From positions 52,501 to 104,808 of the forward strand of contig RPFO01001861.1 in NCBI GenBank assembly GCA_009746045.1: 52,308 nucleotides of DNA, in the 5' to 3' direction. The stretch comes from Mesostigma viride (Eukaryota > Streptophyta > Mesostigmatophyceae > Mesostigmatales > Mesostigmataceae). The notes beneath the pieces are model-generated. The model made no database searches and was not told where the DNA came from. It saw only the letters and a program-made list of their open reading frames with translations. Every line of letters begins with the position of its first letter. The first letter of the stretch is position 1. Positions 49,736 to 52,308 of this stretch are shown here, piece after piece. A program made the position numbers and the translations under genes.

Positions 49736-52308
49736 GCGGTGGGCGGTGGGTCGGTGGGTCGGTGGGTCGGTGGGTCGGTGGGTCGGTGGGTCGGTGGGTC
49801 GGTGGGTGGGTGGGTCGGTGGGTCGGTGGGTCGGTGGGTGGGTCGGTCGGTCGGTCCGTCCGTCGGTCGGTCGGTCGGTCGGTCGGTCGGTCGGTCGGTC
49901 GGTCGGTCGGTCGGTCGGTCGGTCGGTCGGTCGGTCGGTCGGTCGGTCGGTCGGTCGGTCGGTCGTCGGTCGGTCGGTCGGTCGGTCGGTCGTCGGTCGG
50001 TGGGTCGGTCGGTCGGTCGGTCGGTTGGTCGGTCGGTCGGTCGGTCGGTCGGTCGGTCGGTTGGTCGGTCGGTCGGTCAGTCGGTCGGTCGGTCGGTCGG
50101 TCGGTCGGTCCGTCGGTCGGTCGGTCGGTCGGTCGGTGGGTCGGTCGGTCGGGTCGGTCGGTCCGTCGGTCGGTCGGTCGGTCGGTCGGTCGGTCGGTCC
50201 GTCGGTCGGTCGGTCGGTCGGTCGGTCGGTCGGGTCGGTCGGTCGGTCGGTCGGTCGGTCGGTCGGTCGGGTCGGTCGTCGGTCTCGGTCGGTCGGTCGG
50301 TCGGTCGGTCGGTCGGTCGGTCGGTCGGTCGGTCGGTCGGTCGGCCGGTCGGTCGGTCGTCGGTCGGTCGGTCGGTCGGTCGGTCGGTCGTCGGTCGGTC
50401 GGTCGGTCGGTCGGTCGGTCGGTCGGTCGGTCGGTCGGTCGGTCGGTCGGTCGGTCGGTCGGTCGGTCGGTCATTCGGTGGGTCGGTCGATGGGTCGGTC
50501 GGTCGGTCGGTCGGTCAGTCGGTGGGTCGGTCGGTCGGTCGTCGGTCGGTCGGTCGGTGGGTGGGTGGGTCGGTCGGTCGTCGGTCGGTCGGTCGTCGTC
50601 GTCGGTCGGTCTCGGTAGGTCGGTAGGTCGGTCGGTGGGTCGGTCGATGGGTCGGTCGGTGGGTCGGTCGGTCGGTCGGTCGGTCGGTCGGTCGGTGGGT
50701 CGGTCGGTGGGTCGGTCGTCGGTCGGTCGGTCGGTCGGTCGGTCGGTCGGTCGTCGGTCGGTCGTCGTCGGTCGGTCGGTCGGTCGGTCGGTCGGTCGGT
50801 CGGTCGGTCGGTCCGTCAGTCGGTCGGTCGGTCGGTCGGTCGGTAGGTCGGTCGGTCGGTCGGTCGGTCGGTCGTGGTCGGTCGATGGGTCGGTCGGTGG
50901 GTCGGTCGGTCGGGTCGGTCGGGTCGGTCGGTCGGTGGGTCGGTCGGTCGGTCGGTGGGTCGGTCGGTCGGTCGGTCGGTCGGTCGTCGGTCGGTCGGTC
51001 GGTCCGTCAGTCGGTCGGTCGGTCGGTCGGTCGGTAGGTCGGTCGGTCGGTCGGTCGGTCGGTCGGTCGGTGGGTCGGTCGATCGGTCGGGTCGGTCGGT
51101 CGGTCGGTCGGTCGGTCGGTCGGTCGGTCGGTCGGTCGGTCGGTCGTCGGTCGGGTCGGTCGGTCGGTCGGTCGTCGGTCGGTCGGTCGGTCGGTCGGTC
51201 GTCGGTCGGTTCGGTCCGTCGCGTCGGTCGGTCGGTGGTCGGTCGGTTCTCGGTCGGTCGTCGGTCGGTCGGTCCGTCAGTCGGTCGGTCGGTCGCGGTC
51301 GGTCGGTCGGTCGGTCGGTCCGTCGGTCGTCGGTCGGTCGTCGGTCGGTCGGTCGGTCGGTCGGTCGGTCGGTCGGTCGGTCGGTCGGTCGGTCGGTCGG
51401 TCGCGGTCGGTCGGTCGGTCGGGTCGGTCGGCGGTCGATCGTCGGTCGGTCGGTCGGTCGTCGGTCGGTCGGGTCGGTCGGTCGGTCGGTCGGTCGGTCG
51501 TCGGTCGGTCGGTCGGTCGGTCGTCGGTCGGTCGGTCGGGTCGGTCGGTCGCGGTCGGTCGGTCGTCGTCGGTCGGTCGGGTCGGGTCGGTCGGTTCGGT
51601 CGGTCGGTCGGTCGGTCGGTCGGTCGGTCGGCTCGGTCGGTCGGTCGGTCGGTCGTCGGTCGGTCGGTCGGTCGGTCGGTCGGTCGGTCGGCGGTCGGTC
51701 GGTCGTCGTCGGTCGGTCGTCGGGTCGGTCGGTCGGTCGTCGGTCGGTCGTCGGTCGGTCGGTCGGTCGCGTCGGTTCGGTCGGTCGGTCGGTCGGTCGA
51801 TGGTCGGTCGGTGGGTCGGTCGGTGGTCGGTCGGTCGGTCGGTCGGGTCGGTCGGTGGTCGGTCGGTCCGGGTCGGTCGGTCGGTCGGTCGGTCGGTCGG
51901 TCGGTCGGTCGGTCGGTCGGTCGGTCGGTCGGTCGGTTCGTCGGTCGGTCGGTCGGTCGGGTCGGTCGGTCGGTCGGTCGGTCTCGGTCGGTCGGTCGGT
52001 CGGTCGGTTCGGTCGGTCGGTCGGTCGGTCGTCGGTCGGTCGGTCGGTCGGTCGGTCGGTCGGTCGGTCGGTCGTCGGTCGGTCGGGTCGGTCGGCGGTC
52101 GGTCGTCGGTCGCGTCGGTCGGTTCGGTCGGTCGGTCGGTCGGTCGGTCGGTCGGGTCGGTCGGTCGCGTCGGTTCGGTCGGTCGGTCGGTCGTCGGTCG
52201 GTCCGGCGGTCGGCGGTCGGATCGTCGGTCGGTCGGTCGGTCGGTCGGTCGGTCGGTCGGTCGGTCGGTCGGTCGGTCGGTCGGTCGGTCGGTCGGTCGG
52301 TCGGTCGG
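49736..52308 (+). repeat. (GGTC)n microsatellite to the window end
   Basis: More than 2.5 kb of GGTC tetranucleotide, at first as GGTGGGTC (49740-49850), then almost pure, with frequent one-base losses (GTCGTC) towards the right. It runs off the window. Long Arg/Ser/Val/Gly and Arg/Pro/Thr/Asp frames across it are composition artefacts. Confidence 0.97.

Noticed and set aside
49179-50626. Frames of repeated RPTD, VGRS or Gly/Arg-rich sequence
   Set aside because: Products of the GGGC and GGTC microsatellites; no unique sequence, start context or splice support.

Overview
The window looks like nuclear DNA of a eukaryotic green alga, most likely chlorophyte and perhaps volvocine. This is an inference: protein-like segments are split by introns with GTGAGT/GTGCGT-type donors and TGCAG-type acceptors, TGTAA motifs lie 3' of one gene, and the DNA is full of LINEs, CACTA, piggyBac and hAT-like elements, minisatellites and microsatellites. 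I see no bacterial operons, rRNA, confident tRNA or CRISPR.

Left part (1-17.3 kb): a stack of nested transposons. Minus-strand LINE ORF2 fragments (1-403, 5253-6085) surround a 4.4-kb CACTA element (839-5252; CACTAGGAACTC ends, DUF4216-like protein). Next to them lies a 1.96-kb LINE-like element that carries only an ORF1 protein (6833-8796). It sits inside an opposite-strand relative, and that relative is also split by a 7.6-kb DNA transposon (9365-16957) coding for a DUF7869-type putative transposase.

Middle and right part (19.5-49.1 kb): three copies of one multi-exon gene family. Gene A (minus, 28489 to 19569) has seven exons: a SAP-like helical N-terminus, two helical exons, a short exon with a KRPR basic patch, a Pro/Ala/Ser linker, then a ParA/MinD-type P-loop ATPase and its C-terminal half. 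Gene B (minus, 49106 to 37458, 5' end not seen) has the same exon order with fully consistent splice phases. Gene C (plus, 29580 to 31579) is a broken partial copy, head-to-head with A. In A and B the catalytic Walker A lysine is replaced by serine. The introns are swollen by a piggyBac copy (43771-46639), a 1.64-kb 9-bp minisatellite (46890-48529), C-rich tracts and other tandem repeats.

Between gene C and gene B (31.6-36.9 kb) lie two plus-strand LINE ORF2 copies. One is interrupted by an 852-bp fold-back element. The other carries a 115-bp hAT-like MITE with an 8-bp target duplication and a 5'-truncated ORF1-only element with an 11-bp duplication. The window ends in about 2.8 kb of (GGGC)n and (GGTC)n repeat.

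The only candidates for host function are genes A and B. Almost everything else is mobile or repetitive DNA.
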